Source: Syntrophus gentianae (lineage in GTDB: Bacteria; Desulfobacterota; Syntrophia; Syntrophales; Syntrophaceae). From it: a stretch of DNA of 64,000 bases. The notes below the pieces were generated by a model. It searched no databases and was not told the DNA's origin. It saw only the letters and a program-made list of their open reading frames with translations. Position numbers and translations under genes: made by a program. Shown here piece after piece: positions 26,048 through 36,203 of the stretch. The first letter of the stretch is position 1, and every line of letters begins with the position of its first letter. Location of the stretch: positions 1-64,000 of the forward strand of contig NZ_FOBS01000019.1 in the NCBI RefSeq assembly GCF_900109885.1. The letters run 5' to 3'.

Positions 26048-28024
26048 ATGAGGTACGCAGAAACTGGGTTTAATTTAGAAGTCGATCTATCCCAAGGAAG
26101 CGTTAAGCGGGTGCCGACAGACCCAAAATTAACCGAACTTCATCTGGGCGGGCAGGGTACTGCCCTGAGAATACTGTGGGATCGGGTTCCTCCTGAAGTC
26201 GATCCCCTGGCTCCCGAGAATGTGCTCATCTTCAGTGCCGCTCTTTTGCACGGTACGCCGGTGGTCGGTGCGAACCGCACCAGTGTGAGCACCATTTCTC
26301 CCCAGACAGGTTTATATGTGAATTCGCTGATGGGAGGGTACTTCGGACCGGAGTTGAAATTTGCCGGCTATGACAAGATTATTCTTACCGGAGAATCTCC
26401 CAAGCTGGTTTATCTGTGGATCCACAATGACAAAGTGGAACTGCGCGATGCGAGCCATCTCCAGGGAAAAGGGACGCGGGAAACCGCAGCCATCCTTGCC
26501 AAGGAGTTGAAAGACCCCAAGGTGCAAGTGGCGGCTATCGGCCTGGCCGGTGAAAACAGGGTCTATACGGCCAGCATTGAACACTACAACTCGAGCGCCG
26601 CTCGACATGGGGTGGGTGCGGTCATGGGATCCAAAAGGTTAAAGGCCATCGCGGTCCGGGGTACCAAGGACGTCAATATCGCCCATCCGGCTGAGCTCTG
26701 GACGATCAGCCAGGTCAAGTACAAGGAAATTCACGAGAACCCGAACGCCGGGGACCCCATGGCGCACGATCATAATGAAAGCTTCCATGTGGACAATTTC
26801 GCCTGGGGCAATGCACGAGAGCGAAGGAAGGGTTACTGGAACAAGGAGCGCGAAGAGAGATGGGTGGCGCTGTGGAAAAGAATCCGGCTGAGGGATACGA
26901 GTTGCTACAACTGTCCAAAGGACTGCCATTATCTGATCTCCTACCCGGGGCGGTCCACCTATCACCTGAAATGCTTCAACAAACTGACTTACACCATGGC
27001 GGCCTTCGAAGAGATCGACTTCAATTACGATATCCTCGGACTTACCACCGAATACGGATTGGACGGATTTTCAACGCCCCAGATTCTCGCCTTCGCCATG
27101 GAACTTTATCAAGCAGGGATTCTAACCAATGAAGACCTGCCTGGATTCCCCGAGGACAACAGGGGACGGTTCTTCTATCTCCTGGACATCATGGTTCATC
27201 GCAAAGGGATGATCGGCGATGCCCTGGCCCAGGGTGTTTACCGGGCAGCCCGGATCATCGGCCGAGGAGCCGAGGAATACGACCACAATACCACAAAGAA
27301 AGTGGAGCAGGTGCCGCTCAAACTGGGCATCGTCAATTTTCCCTTCTTCCTGATGTACTGCACCGGGGAGAAGATGAACATCACCCAGATTGAAGGTTCG
27401 TTCCCCCAGGCTCCTTTGAAGTTGGAGAAGAGAAAAAAGTTTGTCGAAAATTGGGCTGCAGCTCCGGAGAGGTTTAAAAAATGGTTTATGGAATGGGAAC
27501 CCCGGCAACACATGCCCATCGAGGCGTCTGTTGCGGCCTGTGACTGGAATGAAACCATGCATTTCGTCGATGACGCCATCGGGACATGCGCCTGGTTGTC
27601 GTCCTTCCGAGGCCAATTCGGCGGCTCGCCTCCTTATCATATTTTCAATCTTCCTGATTATATCTCCCTGGCCACCGGAATGGATATGGATTCCGACAAG
27701 CTTTGGGAAATCGCACAGAGGAACCGGAATCTCCTGCGGGCCATTAATGTCAGAAGAGGCTTGAGACGGGATGAGGAGAAACCGCCGGAAGACCATTGGG
27801 CAATTCGAGATCCCGAAATGGAGCAGAAGCACCTCGATGCGTATTATGAATTCAAGGGTTGGACAATGGACGGCATTCCTACCAAAGGGAGGCTTGAAGA
27901 ACTGGGATTGGGCGACGTGGCGGAAGACCTCATCAAGAGAGGAATCCTGACAGGTAACGAAGTTTATATCAAGCATGAGACTCCGTCGCTAACAGAAGAA
28001 TTGAAAGTGAATGTCAGGGGGTAA
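26048..28024 (+). CDS. bamB: benzoyl-CoA reductase catalytic subunit BamB (BamB2)
   Basis: This is the canonical copy, 658 residues, starting MRYAETGFNLEVDLSQG. Binding of the tungsten bis-pyranopterin and the [4Fe-4S] cluster is indicated by CYNCPKDC and the distal DDAIGTC. YHLKCFNKL carries the cysteine that, as I recall from the Geobacter BamBC structure, coordinates tungsten. HVDNFAWGN and GFSTPQ are intact. It would carry out the ATP-independent two-electron dearomatisation of benzoyl-CoA in the cytoplasm. AGAGGT precedes the ATG and bamC follows after 5 bases. Confidence 0.92.
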   Translation: MRYAETGFNLEVDLSQGSVKRVPTDPKLTELHLGGQGTALRILWDRVPPEVDPLAPENVLIFSAALLHGTPVVGANRTSVSTISPQTGLYVNSLMGGYFGPELKFAGYDKIILTGESPKLVYLWIHNDKVELRDASHLQGKGTRETAAILAKELKDPKVQVAAIGLAGENRVYTASIEHYNSSAARHGVGAVMGSKRLKAIAVRGTKDVNIAHPAELWTISQVKYKEIHENPNAGDPMAHDHNESFHVDNFAWGNARERRKGYWNKEREERWVALWKRIRLRDTSCYNCPKDCHYLISYPGRSTYHLKCFNKLTYTMAAFEEIDFNYDILGLTTEYGLDGFSTPQILAFAMELYQAGILTNEDLPGFPEDNRGRFFYLLDIMVHRKGMIGDALAQGVYRAARIIGRGAEEYDHNTTKKVEQVPLKLGIVNFPFFLMYCTGEKMNITQIEGSFPQAPLKLEKRKKFVENWAAAPERFKKWFMEWEPRQHMPIEASVAACDWNETMHFVDDAIGTCAWLSSFRGQFGGSPPYHIFNLPDYISLATGMDMDSDKLWEIAQRNRNLLRAINVRRGLRRDEEKPPEDHWAIRDPEMEQKHLDAYYEFKGWTMDGIPTKGRLEELGLGDVAEDLIKRGILTGNEVYIKHETPSLTEELKVNVRG

Positions 28025-28029
28025 AGACC

Positions 28030-28593
28030 GTGAGTGACGTAAAAAAGAGATTAATCAAAGAAATAAAAGCGGACCTTGATAAATGCATCGGTTGCCGTGC
28101 CTGTGAGCTGGCCTGCTCGGCATTTCATGCCAAGCCGAAATACAGCAGCATCAACCCGGACCGGGCGCGAATCCGTATGGTGATTGACGAGCAGAACGAT
28201 GTTTATGTCCCGGTGCGCGGTGGAGAGTATGCAAAGGCCGAATGCAGCGGCAGACAGACTTATAAGATTAATGGAATAGAGTATCCCCAGTGCAGCTTCT
28301 GCGGCGCTTCCTGTCCATCGAGAGATTGGTTCAAGGAACCCGATTCCGGCCTCCCGATCGCATGCGATATGTGTGAGGACATTCCGCCACAGAAGGAGCC
28401 GATGTGCGTCCAGGTATGCCGGACCGGCGCCCTGACTTATGTTGAATATGAAGAGGAATGTGAAGAAAAGGCGACACCGGATGAGATGGAACTCGGGTTG
28501 GAAAGTCTGGCGGATCGATATGGATTGGACAAGGTCATGAATGCGGTCGCCCGGATGGCGCAGCAGGGCACAGGCGTTGAGCCTCAAAAATAA
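28030..28593 (+). CDS. bamC: BamC, iron-sulfur subunit of benzoyl-CoA reductase
   Basis: The 187-residue ferredoxin-like protein has multiple four-cysteine motifs: CIGCRACELAC, CSFCGASC, CDMCED and CVQVC. These are enough for about three [4Fe-4S] clusters, as in DMSO reductase or AOR electron-transfer subunits. It pairs with BamB and would feed it low-potential electrons. The start is GTG at 28030, preceded by GGGGGTAAAG. It lies 5 bases after bamB2, and a second copy follows bamB3. Confidence 0.9.
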   Translation: MSDVKKRLIKEIKADLDKCIGCRACELACSAFHAKPKYSSINPDRARIRMVIDEQNDVYVPVRGGEYAKAECSGRQTYKINGIEYPQCSFCGASCPSRDWFKEPDSGLPIACDMCEDIPPQKEPMCVQVCRTGALTYVEYEEECEEKATPDEMELGLESLADRYGLDKVMNAVARMAQQGTGVEPQK

Positions 28594-28624
28594 AAAGCAG
28601 ACTAAGGGATAAGGAAGGAAACCG

Positions 28625-29776
28625 GTGGAAACGATAGCCCCCTTCAAAGAAATTATAGAAGAAGTAAAAGCGCACGGTGGAGACGCCTTCAAAAGATGCT
28701 TCCAATGCGGTTTGTGCGACAGTGTCTGTCCCTGGAACAGGGTGACGAGTTTCAGTATGCGCAAACTGGTCCGGGAGGCCACCTTCGGCCTGACGGACAT
28801 TGAAAGCGAAGACATGTGGCGCTGCACCACCTGTGGAAGATGCCCCCAGCAGTGTCCACGGGATGTAAAGCAGATCGAGTCCGGGGTGGCCCTGCGCCGG
28901 ATCGCCACGGAATACGGAGTGTTCCCCCATTCCGTCTTACCCATCAAGTCCATTCGAGGCAGCCTCGTCGGTTCGGGGAACCCCCTGAACGAAGAACGGA
29001 GCAAGCGGGCGGACTGGGCCAAGGGCCTGAACGTCCCGGAATTTACCGAGGATATGGAGATCCTCTATTTCCCCGACTGCTACGCCAGCTATGACCCGAG
29101 AATGAAGAAGGTGGCCGTGGCCACGGCGAAAATCCTGCAGGCAGCGGGAGTCAATTTCGGCATCCTGGGGGATAAGGAAGTCTGCTGCGGGGAGAGCATC
29201 CGCAAGGCGGGCGACGAGGAAGTGTTCAAACGCCTGGCAAAGGAAAACATCAAGGCCTTTGTCGATGCCGGGGTGAAGAGGATACTGGTCTCCTCCCCCC
29301 ACTGCTACCACACCTTCAAGAACGAGTACCCCGAGTTCAAGGTGAACTTCGAGGTGGTCCACATATCCCAGTTCCTGGCCGAACTGATTTCGCAAGGGAA
29401 ACTGACCCTGAAGGGCGAATACGCCAAGAAGGTCACCTGGCATGACCCCTGTTACCTGGGGCGGCACAACGGCGTCTATGACGAACCAAGAAATGTCCTG
29501 AACAGCGTCCCCGGCATCGAGTTCACAGAGCTGCCGGAGCACCACGTCGCCAGCCTCTGCTGCGGCGGCGGAGGAGGCCGGATCTGGATGGAAACGGTCA
29601 AGGGAGAGCGTTTCTGCGACCTGCGGCTCGATCAGGCCGTCGGCGTCGGGGCCGAGGTGCTGGTCACTGCCTGTCCTTACTGCATCACCAACTTCGAGGA
29701 CAGCCGGGTCACCATGGGTCTGGACGACAAGATTGAAGTAAAAGAGCTCTCGGAAGTAATTTCGGAAGTGCTTTAA
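28625..29776 (+). CDS. bamD: BamD, HdrD/GlpC-like iron-sulfur protein
   Basis: The 383-residue protein has two N-terminal ferredoxin motifs (CFQCGLCDSVCP, CTTCGRCPQQCP). Two CCG domains of the heterodisulfide reductase type follow (CCGESIRKAGD, and HDPCYLG...CCGGGGG). Such domains bind an unusual [4Fe-4S] cluster in HdrB/D and related proteins. Within the Bam complex it is thought to link the HdrA-like BamE to the reductase. Start is GTG at 28625 after AAGGAAGGAA. It is intact and of normal length. Confidence 0.9.
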   Translation: METIAPFKEIIEEVKAHGGDAFKRCFQCGLCDSVCPWNRVTSFSMRKLVREATFGLTDIESEDMWRCTTCGRCPQQCPRDVKQIESGVALRRIATEYGVFPHSVLPIKSIRGSLVGSGNPLNEERSKRADWAKGLNVPEFTEDMEILYFPDCYASYDPRMKKVAVATAKILQAAGVNFGILGDKEVCCGESIRKAGDEEVFKRLAKENIKAFVDAGVKRILVSSPHCYHTFKNEYPEFKVNFEVVHISQFLAELISQGKLTLKGEYAKKVTWHDPCYLGRHNGVYDEPRNVLNSVPGIEFTELPEHHVASLCCGGGGGRIWMETVKGERFCDLRLDQAVGVGAEVLVTACPYCITNFEDSRVTMGLDDKIEVKELSEVISEVL

Positions 29777-29807
29777 GAAATCATCAAATCTGATGAGGTT
29801 GATATCA

Positions 29808-32800
29808 ATGGAAAAAGAACAGATCGAACAGCTTTGCAAAAGCTTCGGAAATAACCGTTTTGGAGACGTCATGGTCGTCGGCGGCGGGATCAGCGGCATT
29901 CAGGCCTCTCTTGATCTGGCCACGGCGGGTTTCAAGGTATACCTGGTGGAGCAAGGGCCCAGCATCGGGGGTCATATGGCCCAGTTGGACAAGACCTTCC
30001 CCACCAACGACTGCTCCATGTGAATTCTCTCACCGAAACTGGCCGAGGTCGGCCGGCATCCAAACATCGAGATACTGACGTATACTGACGTTGACAGTGT
30101 CGTCGGAGAGGCGGGAGATTTCACGGTAACCGTCGTTAAAAAGCCCAGATATATTCTGGAGGACAAGTGTACGGGGTGCGCCGTCTGCACGGAGTACTGC
30201 CCGGTACAATACCCGGATTCATTCAACCAGGACATCTCCTATAACAAATCCGTCCACGTCTATTTTTCTCAGGCGTTCCCCCTGGTGGCCTATATCGACG
30301 AGAGCTGCCTCTACCTGAAGGATAAGAAGTGTACGCTCTGCCAGAGAGTCTGCAAGGCGGACGCCATCGATTTCAAGCAGAAGCCGCAGAAGGTGGAGAT
30401 CAATGTGGGAGCCGTCATCCTGGCGACCGGCATGGAACCTTTTGACCCCGGCGAAAATGCGGAATATCACTACGGCGAGTTTGCCAACGTGGTCACCAGC
30501 ATGGATTTCGAGCGGCTGCTGTCCGCCACGGGAGCTTACGGTGGTGAAATCCTGCGGTCTTCCGACAGGAAGCACCCCCATAAAATCGCCTGGATTTCCT
30601 GTGTCGGTTCCCGACGGGTCACTCCGGGGGAGAACAGCTATTGTTCCGGCGTCTGCTGCACCTATAACCAGAAACAGGTGATCCTGACCAAGGAGCACAA
30701 CGCCGAGGCGGAGTGTACGATCTTCCATAATGACATCCGTTCCTTCGGGAAGGACTTCGAGCGGTTCTACCAGAGAACCGCCGATCTTCCCGGCGTCCGG
30801 TTCCTTCGTAGCTACGTGTCCATCGTAACAGAGGACCCCATTACGAAGAATGTGACGATCCGCTATTCCACGCCCGATGAAGGGGTCAAGGAAGAAGAGT
30901 TCGAGATGGTGGTCTTGTCCGTCGGCCTGAATCCTCCGGACAAGGCAAAGGAAATGGCGGCCAGGTTCGGGATCGATCTCAATGCCCAGGGATTCTGCCT
31001 GACAAATCCAGCCAATCCCATGGAGACCAGCCAACCCGGCATCTTTGTCAGTGGCGGCTTCCAGGGACCGGCGGATATTCCCGATTCGGTTCTGACGGCC
31101 AGCGCTGCCGGCTCGCAGGTCGGTGAACTCCTTGACTACCGGCGCGGGAAGCTATCCACGGAAAGGGTCTATCCGGCGGAGAGGGATGTCTCCCAGGAGG
31201 AACCAAGGATCGGTGTCTTTGTGTGCCATTGCGGGGCGAACATCGGCCGGATCGTCAATGTGCCGGAAACGGTTGAATACGCCCTGACCCTGCCCAACGT
31301 GGTCTACGCCCAGGAGCAGCTTTTTGCCTGCGCTACGAATTCCGCAAGGGAAATCACCGACATGACCCGGGAAAAAGGTCTCAACCGCGTGGTCGTCGCG
31401 GCCTGCTCGCCACGAACCCTGGAACCCCTCTTCCGGGACACCGTCCGGGAAGCGGGAATCAATCAGTATTACTACGAAATGGCGAACATCCGGGAGCATA
31501 ATTCCTGGGTGCATGCAAAGGAAAAGGAAGACGCCACGCAGAAGGCCAAGGATCTCATCCGGATGTCGGTGGCGCGGGCCCGCAGTCTGGAGCCCCTGCC
31601 CGAGTATGATCTGCCGGTGGACAATGCAGCCCTGGTCGTGGGCGGCGGAGTTGCCGGAATGATCTGCGCCCTCTCCATTGCCGACCAGGGACACGAGGTT
31701 TACCTGGTGGAAAAGGAGGGAAAGCTGGGTGGAACGGCAAGAAGAGTCCATTACACCCTGGAAGGGATGGATGTTCAGGCTTACTTGGACGATCTGATCA
31801 GGAAAGTTTATCAAAACCCCCTGGTGCATGTCTACACGGGTGCAACCATCACGGAGGCCGGCGGCTACATCGGAAATTTCGTAACGAAGGTGAATTCCAG
31901 CAGAGGTCCTGCGGAGATCAAGCACGGGGCCACGGTCATCGCCATCGGGGCAGAGGAATACAAGCCCATGGAATACCTCTACGGCCAGGATGAGCGGGTC
32001 CTGACCCAGCTGGAGCTGGAAGGCCTGATCGCCGGAGAGGATGATAAGATCCTCAATGCCGAGAACCTCGTAATGATCCAGTGCGTGGGCTGCCGGAACG
32101 AGGACCGGAATTACTGCAGCAAGATCTGCTGCACCCATGCGATCAAGAATGCCCTGAAGCTGAAGGAGAAAAACCCCCGTGTGGACATCTTCATCCTCTT
32201 CAGGGATATGCGGACCTACGGGTACGCCGAGGATTATTACCGGGAGGCCTCGGAGAAGGATGTCCGGTTCATCCGGTTTGAGGCGGAAGAGGCCCCGACG
32301 GTGGAAGCGGTGCTAGAGGAAGGCAAGCAGGTCCTGCGGGTGACCGCGCCGGATTACATCCTCGGCCAGAAGCTGGCCCTGGACGCGGACCTCCTCGTTC
32401 TGTCCGCCGCCACGATTCCTTCGCAGACAACGCAGGACATCGCGAGCCTGTTCAAGGTCACGTTGAACCCGGATGGCTTCTTCAAGGAAGCCCATGTGAA
32501 ACTGCGGCCTGTCGAGTTCGCGACAGACGGCGTTTATCTCTGCGGCATGGCCCAATATCCCAAGCATATCGCGGAAACGATCAGCCAGGCCTATGGAGCC
32601 GCAGGCCGTGTCCTGACACTCCTATGCCGGGATATCGTGACGGCCTCGGGCGCGGTGGCCCAGGTGGATGAAAACCAGTGCGTTTCCTGCGGGGCCTGCA
32701 TCACGGTCTGTTCGTACGGCGCCATCGACTTTTACGAGTCGCCGCAGGGCAGAAGAGCCAGGGTGAATCCCGTCCTCTGCAAGGGAGACGGGGTCTGCAA

Positions 32801-32924
32801 CACCGTATGCCCCACCTCGGCGGTTTCCCTGAAGCACTTTACCGATGAAGAGATCGGGAACCAGATCGAGGCTGCCCTTCAGGAGGAAGAAACGGTACAG
32901 CTCCTCATGGATGAGGTGGTTTGA
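29808..32924 (+). CDS. bamE: BamE, HdrA-like flavoprotein with selenocysteine at codon 72
   Basis: The gene encodes 1038 residues if the in-frame UGA at 30021-30023 is read as selenocysteine; the frame continues unbroken for 967 further codons. Sec lies in FPTNDCSM-Sec-ILSPKL, the position of a cysteine in other HdrA proteins, so it is not a nonsense mutation. It has a Rossmann fold (VVGGGISGIQASLDLA) and ferredoxin motifs (CTGCAVCTEYC, CTLCQRVC). A second HdrA-like FAD half follows (VVGGGVAGMICALSIA), with two C-terminal [4Fe-4S] motifs (CVSCGACITVC, CKGDGVCNTVC). It is a candidate bifurcating module that would drive benzoyl-CoA reduction. Start is ATG 29808 after GAGG. Confidence 0.93.
30039..30056 (+). 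promoter_or_regulatory. SECIS hairpin of bamE
   Basis: Downstream of the UGA, CTGGCC (30039-30044) pairs with GGCCGG (30051-30056), one G-U pair, around the loop GAGGUC. That loop resembles the AGGUCU loop recalled for E. coli fdhF. It begins 15 bases after the UGA. Confidence 0.65.
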
Positions 32925-32984
32925 AATGGTTAAAAATATACGAAGAAATAAAATCAGGATTTCGAATGGAAGGGGTGAGAAAGA

Positions 32985-33764
32985 ATGACGACAGGACTGG
33001 AATTTAAGCCCAAGATACTCGGTTTTGTATGCCAGTGGTGAGGGTACGGCGCAGCTGACCTGGCTGGAGTTTCCAGACTGCAATATGCGACCGATATTCG
33101 GCTCATCCGTGTCATGTGTTCCGGCAGAGTCGATCTGACCCATGTATTCAAGGCTTTCTCGAAGGGGGCCGATGGGGTGTTCGTCATCGGGTGCCACCTG
33201 GGGGAATGCAACTATATCACCCATGGGAATTACCATGCGTTAAGCACCGTTCAGCTGGCGAAGAAGATTCTGGAACGGGTCGGGTTGGATCCCGGACGGC
33301 TGAGAATTGAATTCATCTCCGGCGCCGAAGGCGTCCGCTTTGCCGAAACCATGAATGATATTGAAAAGAAGGTGAAGGCGCTGGGACCGCTCGGCGAAGC
33401 CGAAGGAATCGCCAAAGATACACTGGCCGCCAAACTGGCCGCCGTGACGAGATTGCTCCCCTCCATTCGACTGGTGGAGAGGGAAAGGATGAGATTATCC
33501 CCGAACCTTAAAAAGAGGGAAGAAGTCGAAGCCTTTTTCAAAAGTAAGGAGGTGGATAAGATCTTCGATGACTTGGTCGGCGACAAGCTGGCGATCAGTG
33601 AGATCATGTCCCTCCTGCGGCAGCAGCCCCTTTCCACGGGAGAAATCGCTGAACGGTTGGGCCTCTCCCCTTCTGCCGTATCGAGACATATGAATACCTC
33701 ATCGAAACACGGACTGGTCCGGTACGATGTAGAACAGAAGCGCTACACCCTGGCCGCAGCCTGA
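32985..33764 (+). CDS. bamF: BamF, MvhD-like protein with selenocysteine at codon 19 and C-terminal HTH
   Basis: The 259-residue protein requires UGA at 33039-33041 to be read as selenocysteine. The motif is FVCQW-Sec-GYGAADLAG, where MvhD proteins have C-x-W-C-x-Y-x-x-A-D at the [2Fe-2S] site. The MvhD domain continues to about residue 140 (FVIGCHLGECNY). A further 120 residues end in a winged helix-turn-helix (STGEIAERLGLSPSAVSRHM). It probably passes electrons between BamE and partners. The start is ATG 32985 after GGGGTGAG; no in-frame start downstream of the UGA would retain the N-terminal cysteine motif. Confidence 0.92.
33064..33076 (+). promoter_or_regulatory. SECIS-like hairpin of bamF
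   Basis: CTGGA (33064-33068) pairs with TCCAG (33072-33076) around GUU, with the G-U about 27 bases after the UGA. The stem is short; flanking GCAG (33051) and CTGC (33078) can extend it with an asymmetric bulge. Confidence 0.5.
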
Positions 33765-33809
33765 AGCCCGGCAAGGGATTTCGGAAAAAAGAAGATTAGG
33801 ATAACGATT

Positions 33810-34262
33810 ATGGATAACGAGAAAATCGATTCGATTATCGAAAAGCATCATGGCGCGTCCAGTGCGCTCATTCAGATCCTGCTGGATATCCAGGAGGAAA
33901 ATCATTGGCTGCCCAAGGAAGCGCTGGAGCGGGTCAGTGAAAAACTCCAGATTCCGATCACCACGGTCCGGCATGCGGCAACCTTCTACAAGGTCTTCAG
34001 CACCGTTCCCAAAGGGCGTCATCAGGTTCACGTCTGTCTCGGCACGGCCTGTCACGTCCGCGGGGCAACGCGCGTCCTGGACACCGTGGAAGAAACGACG
34101 GGCATTAAACCCGGGGAAACGGACCTGGATTTGAAGTTCAGCCTGGAAACGGTGAACTGTCTCGGTTGCTGCGCACTGGGACCCGTGATGGAAATCGACG
34201 GGAAGGTCTACGGCAAGGCGACGCCGAGCAAGACAATCGACGTGTTAAAAAATTACGAGTAG
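33810..34262 (+). CDS. bamG: BamG, NuoE-like [2Fe-2S] subunit
   Basis: The 150-residue protein matches the 24-kDa NADH dehydrogenase subunit. It has HHGASSALIQILLDIQ, TVRHAATFYKVF, CLGTACHVRGA and VNCLGCCALGPVM, giving the four [2Fe-2S] cysteines. With BamH it would form an NADH-linked electron input or output module. It is intact, with 9 bases before bamH. Confidence 0.92.
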   Translation: MDNEKIDSIIEKHHGASSALIQILLDIQEENHWLPKEALERVSEKLQIPITTVRHAATFYKVFSTVPKGRHQVHVCLGTACHVRGATRVLDTVEETTGIKPGETDLDLKFSLETVNCLGCCALGPVMEIDGKVYGKATPSKTIDVLKNYE

Positions 34263-34271
34263 GGGAAAATT

Positions 34272-36203
34272 ATGGTGCGGTTAAATTCACCTGAAGAGTT
34301 AGAAGGCTTCAGGCAAGAGATACGATCCAGAAGAGATCCCGGCAAACCCTGTATCTCCATCTGCGCCGGTTCCGGTTGTGTGGCCTCCGGCGCCACCGAG
34401 GTCATTGCGGCCTTTAAAGAGGAGATTGAAAAACAGGGACTGACGGCAACTGTGGATACCAAGGGCACGGGGTGTCCGGGATTTTGTGAAAGAGGACCCA
34501 TCGTGGTGATCTATCCCGAGGAGATCTGTTATCTCCAGGTAACGCCTGAGGACGTTCCCGAGATTATCTCCCAGACCCTCAAGGAGAACAAGGTCATCGA
34601 TCGCCTGCTCTACGTGGACCCAGCCACCGGAGAAAAAGCGGTCCACGAATACGACATCTCCTTTTACCGGAACCAGGAACGGAATGTCATCTGTAATAAC
34701 ATCAAGATCGATTCCAAGAGCATCGATGACTATCTGGCGAACGGCGGGTATTCCGCTTTAGGCAAGGCCCTGGGTTCGATGACCCCGGTTGCGGTCCTGG
34801 AGGAAGTCAAAAAGGCCAATCTGCGCGGAAGGGGGGGCGCCGGCTTCCCTGCGGGCGTTAAATGGGAAGGCTCCCGCAATGCCCCCGATCCGGTCAAATA
34901 CGTCATTGTCAATGCCGACGAGGGGGACCCCGGGGCGTTCATGGATCGCGCGGTCCTCGAAGGCAATCCCCACTCCGTCCTCGAGGGGCTGATCATCGGC
35001 GGGTATGCCATCGGCGCCCAGGAGGGGTACATTTACGTCCGTCACGAATACCCCCTGGCGGTAGAAAATATCACCCTGGCGATTCAGCAGGCGGAAGCCT
35101 ATGGACTGCTGGGAGAAAATATCCTTGGTTCCGTTTATCGTTTCAAGGTGTTCGTGAACCAGGGGGCCGGTGCTTTTGTCTGCGGGGAATCGACGGCCCT
35201 GATGACGTCCATTGAAGGCCGGGCGGGCGAGCCCCGACCGAAGTATGTCCGCTCCAACGTCGTCGGCCTCTGGGGGCACCCCACCGTGCTGAACAACGTG
35301 GAGACCTGGGCGAATGTGCCGCTGATCATCAATAAAGGCGCCGACTGGTTTACTTCCATTGGAACGGAGAGCAGCAAGGGGACCAAGATCTTCTCCCTGG
35401 TGGGCAAGATCACCAATACGGGTCTTGTGGAAGTTCCCATGGGGATTTCGCTGCGGGATATCGTCTTCAGGATCGGCGGCGGCATCCCCAGCGGGAAGAA
35501 GTTCAAGGCGATCCAGACCGGAGGGCCGTCGGGAGGCTGTATCCCTGAGTCCCTGCTGGATCTGCCGGTCGGTTTTGATGAGCTGACCGCGGCGGGTTCC
35601 ATGATGGGCTCCGGGGGAATGATCGCCATGGATGAGGATACCTGCATGGTGGATACCGCCCGGTACTTCATCAAATTCCTGACCGATGAATCGTGCGGGA
35701 AATGCGTCCCCTGCCGGGAAGGACTGAGGCAGATGGATAACATCCTGACCCGGATCACCGAAGGGGACGGCAAAGAGGGCGACCTCGAGCTTTTGGAGGG
35801 GCTGGCGGAGACTGCTCAGGAGGCCGCCTTGTGCGCTTTGGGCAAGAGTGCCCCCAATCCCTTCCTGAGCACGTTGAAATACTTCCGGGATGAATATGAG
35901 GCGCACATCCGGGAGAAGCGCTGCCCGGCCCTTTCCTGCAAGGAGCTGATCGCCTACGTCATCGATCCGGAGAAGTGCCAGGCGTGCATGATGTGTGTGA
36001 AGAAGTGCCCTGCCGGGGCGATCGACGGCGGCAAGAACCTGATCAGCATCATCGATCAGGAGAAATGCACGAAATGCGGGACCTGCTTTGAAGTATGTCC
36101 CCCCCGCTTCCAAGCGGTGCGGAAGATCTCCGGCGAGCCGGTGCCGCCTCCCATTGCGGAAGAAGCGAGAACGATCGTCAGAGGGGGTAAGAAAGATGAG
36201 TGA
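34272..36203 (+). CDS. bamH: BamH, NuoF-like NADH/FMN subunit with extra ferredoxin domains
   Basis: The 643-residue protein begins with a thioredoxin-like [2Fe-2S] domain (CAGSGCVASGA, TGCPGFCERGP, residues 28-85). The NADH and FMN domain follows (GRGGAGFPAGVKW, GAFVCGESTALMTSIEG), then the N3-type cluster motif SCGKCVPCREGL. Two C-terminal ferredoxin clusters (CQACMMCVKKCP, CTKCGTCFEVCP) complete it. This is the arrangement of HydB/NuoF proteins in bifurcating hydrogenases. It overlaps bamI by 8 bases. Confidence 0.93.
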   Translation: MVRLNSPEELEGFRQEIRSRRDPGKPCISICAGSGCVASGATEVIAAFKEEIEKQGLTATVDTKGTGCPGFCERGPIVVIYPEEICYLQVTPEDVPEIISQTLKENKVIDRLLYVDPATGEKAVHEYDISFYRNQERNVICNNIKIDSKSIDDYLANGGYSALGKALGSMTPVAVLEEVKKANLRGRGGAGFPAGVKWEGSRNAPDPVKYVIVNADEGDPGAFMDRAVLEGNPHSVLEGLIIGGYAIGAQEGYIYVRHEYPLAVENITLAIQQAEAYGLLGENILGSVYRFKVFVNQGAGAFVCGESTALMTSIEGRAGEPRPKYVRSNVVGLWGHPTVLNNVETWANVPLIINKGADWFTSIGTESSKGTKIFSLVGKITNTGLVEVPMGISLRDIVFRIGGGIPSGKKFKAIQTGGPSGGCIPESLLDLPVGFDELTAAGSMMGSGGMIAMDEDTCMVDTARYFIKFLTDESCGKCVPCREGLRQMDNILTRITEGDGKEGDLELLEGLAETAQEAALCALGKSAPNPFLSTLKYFRDEYEAHIREKRCPALSCKELIAYVIDPEKCQACMMCVKKCPAGAIDGGKNLISIIDQEKCTKCGTCFEVCPPRFQAVRKISGEPVPPPIAEEARTIVRGGKKDE

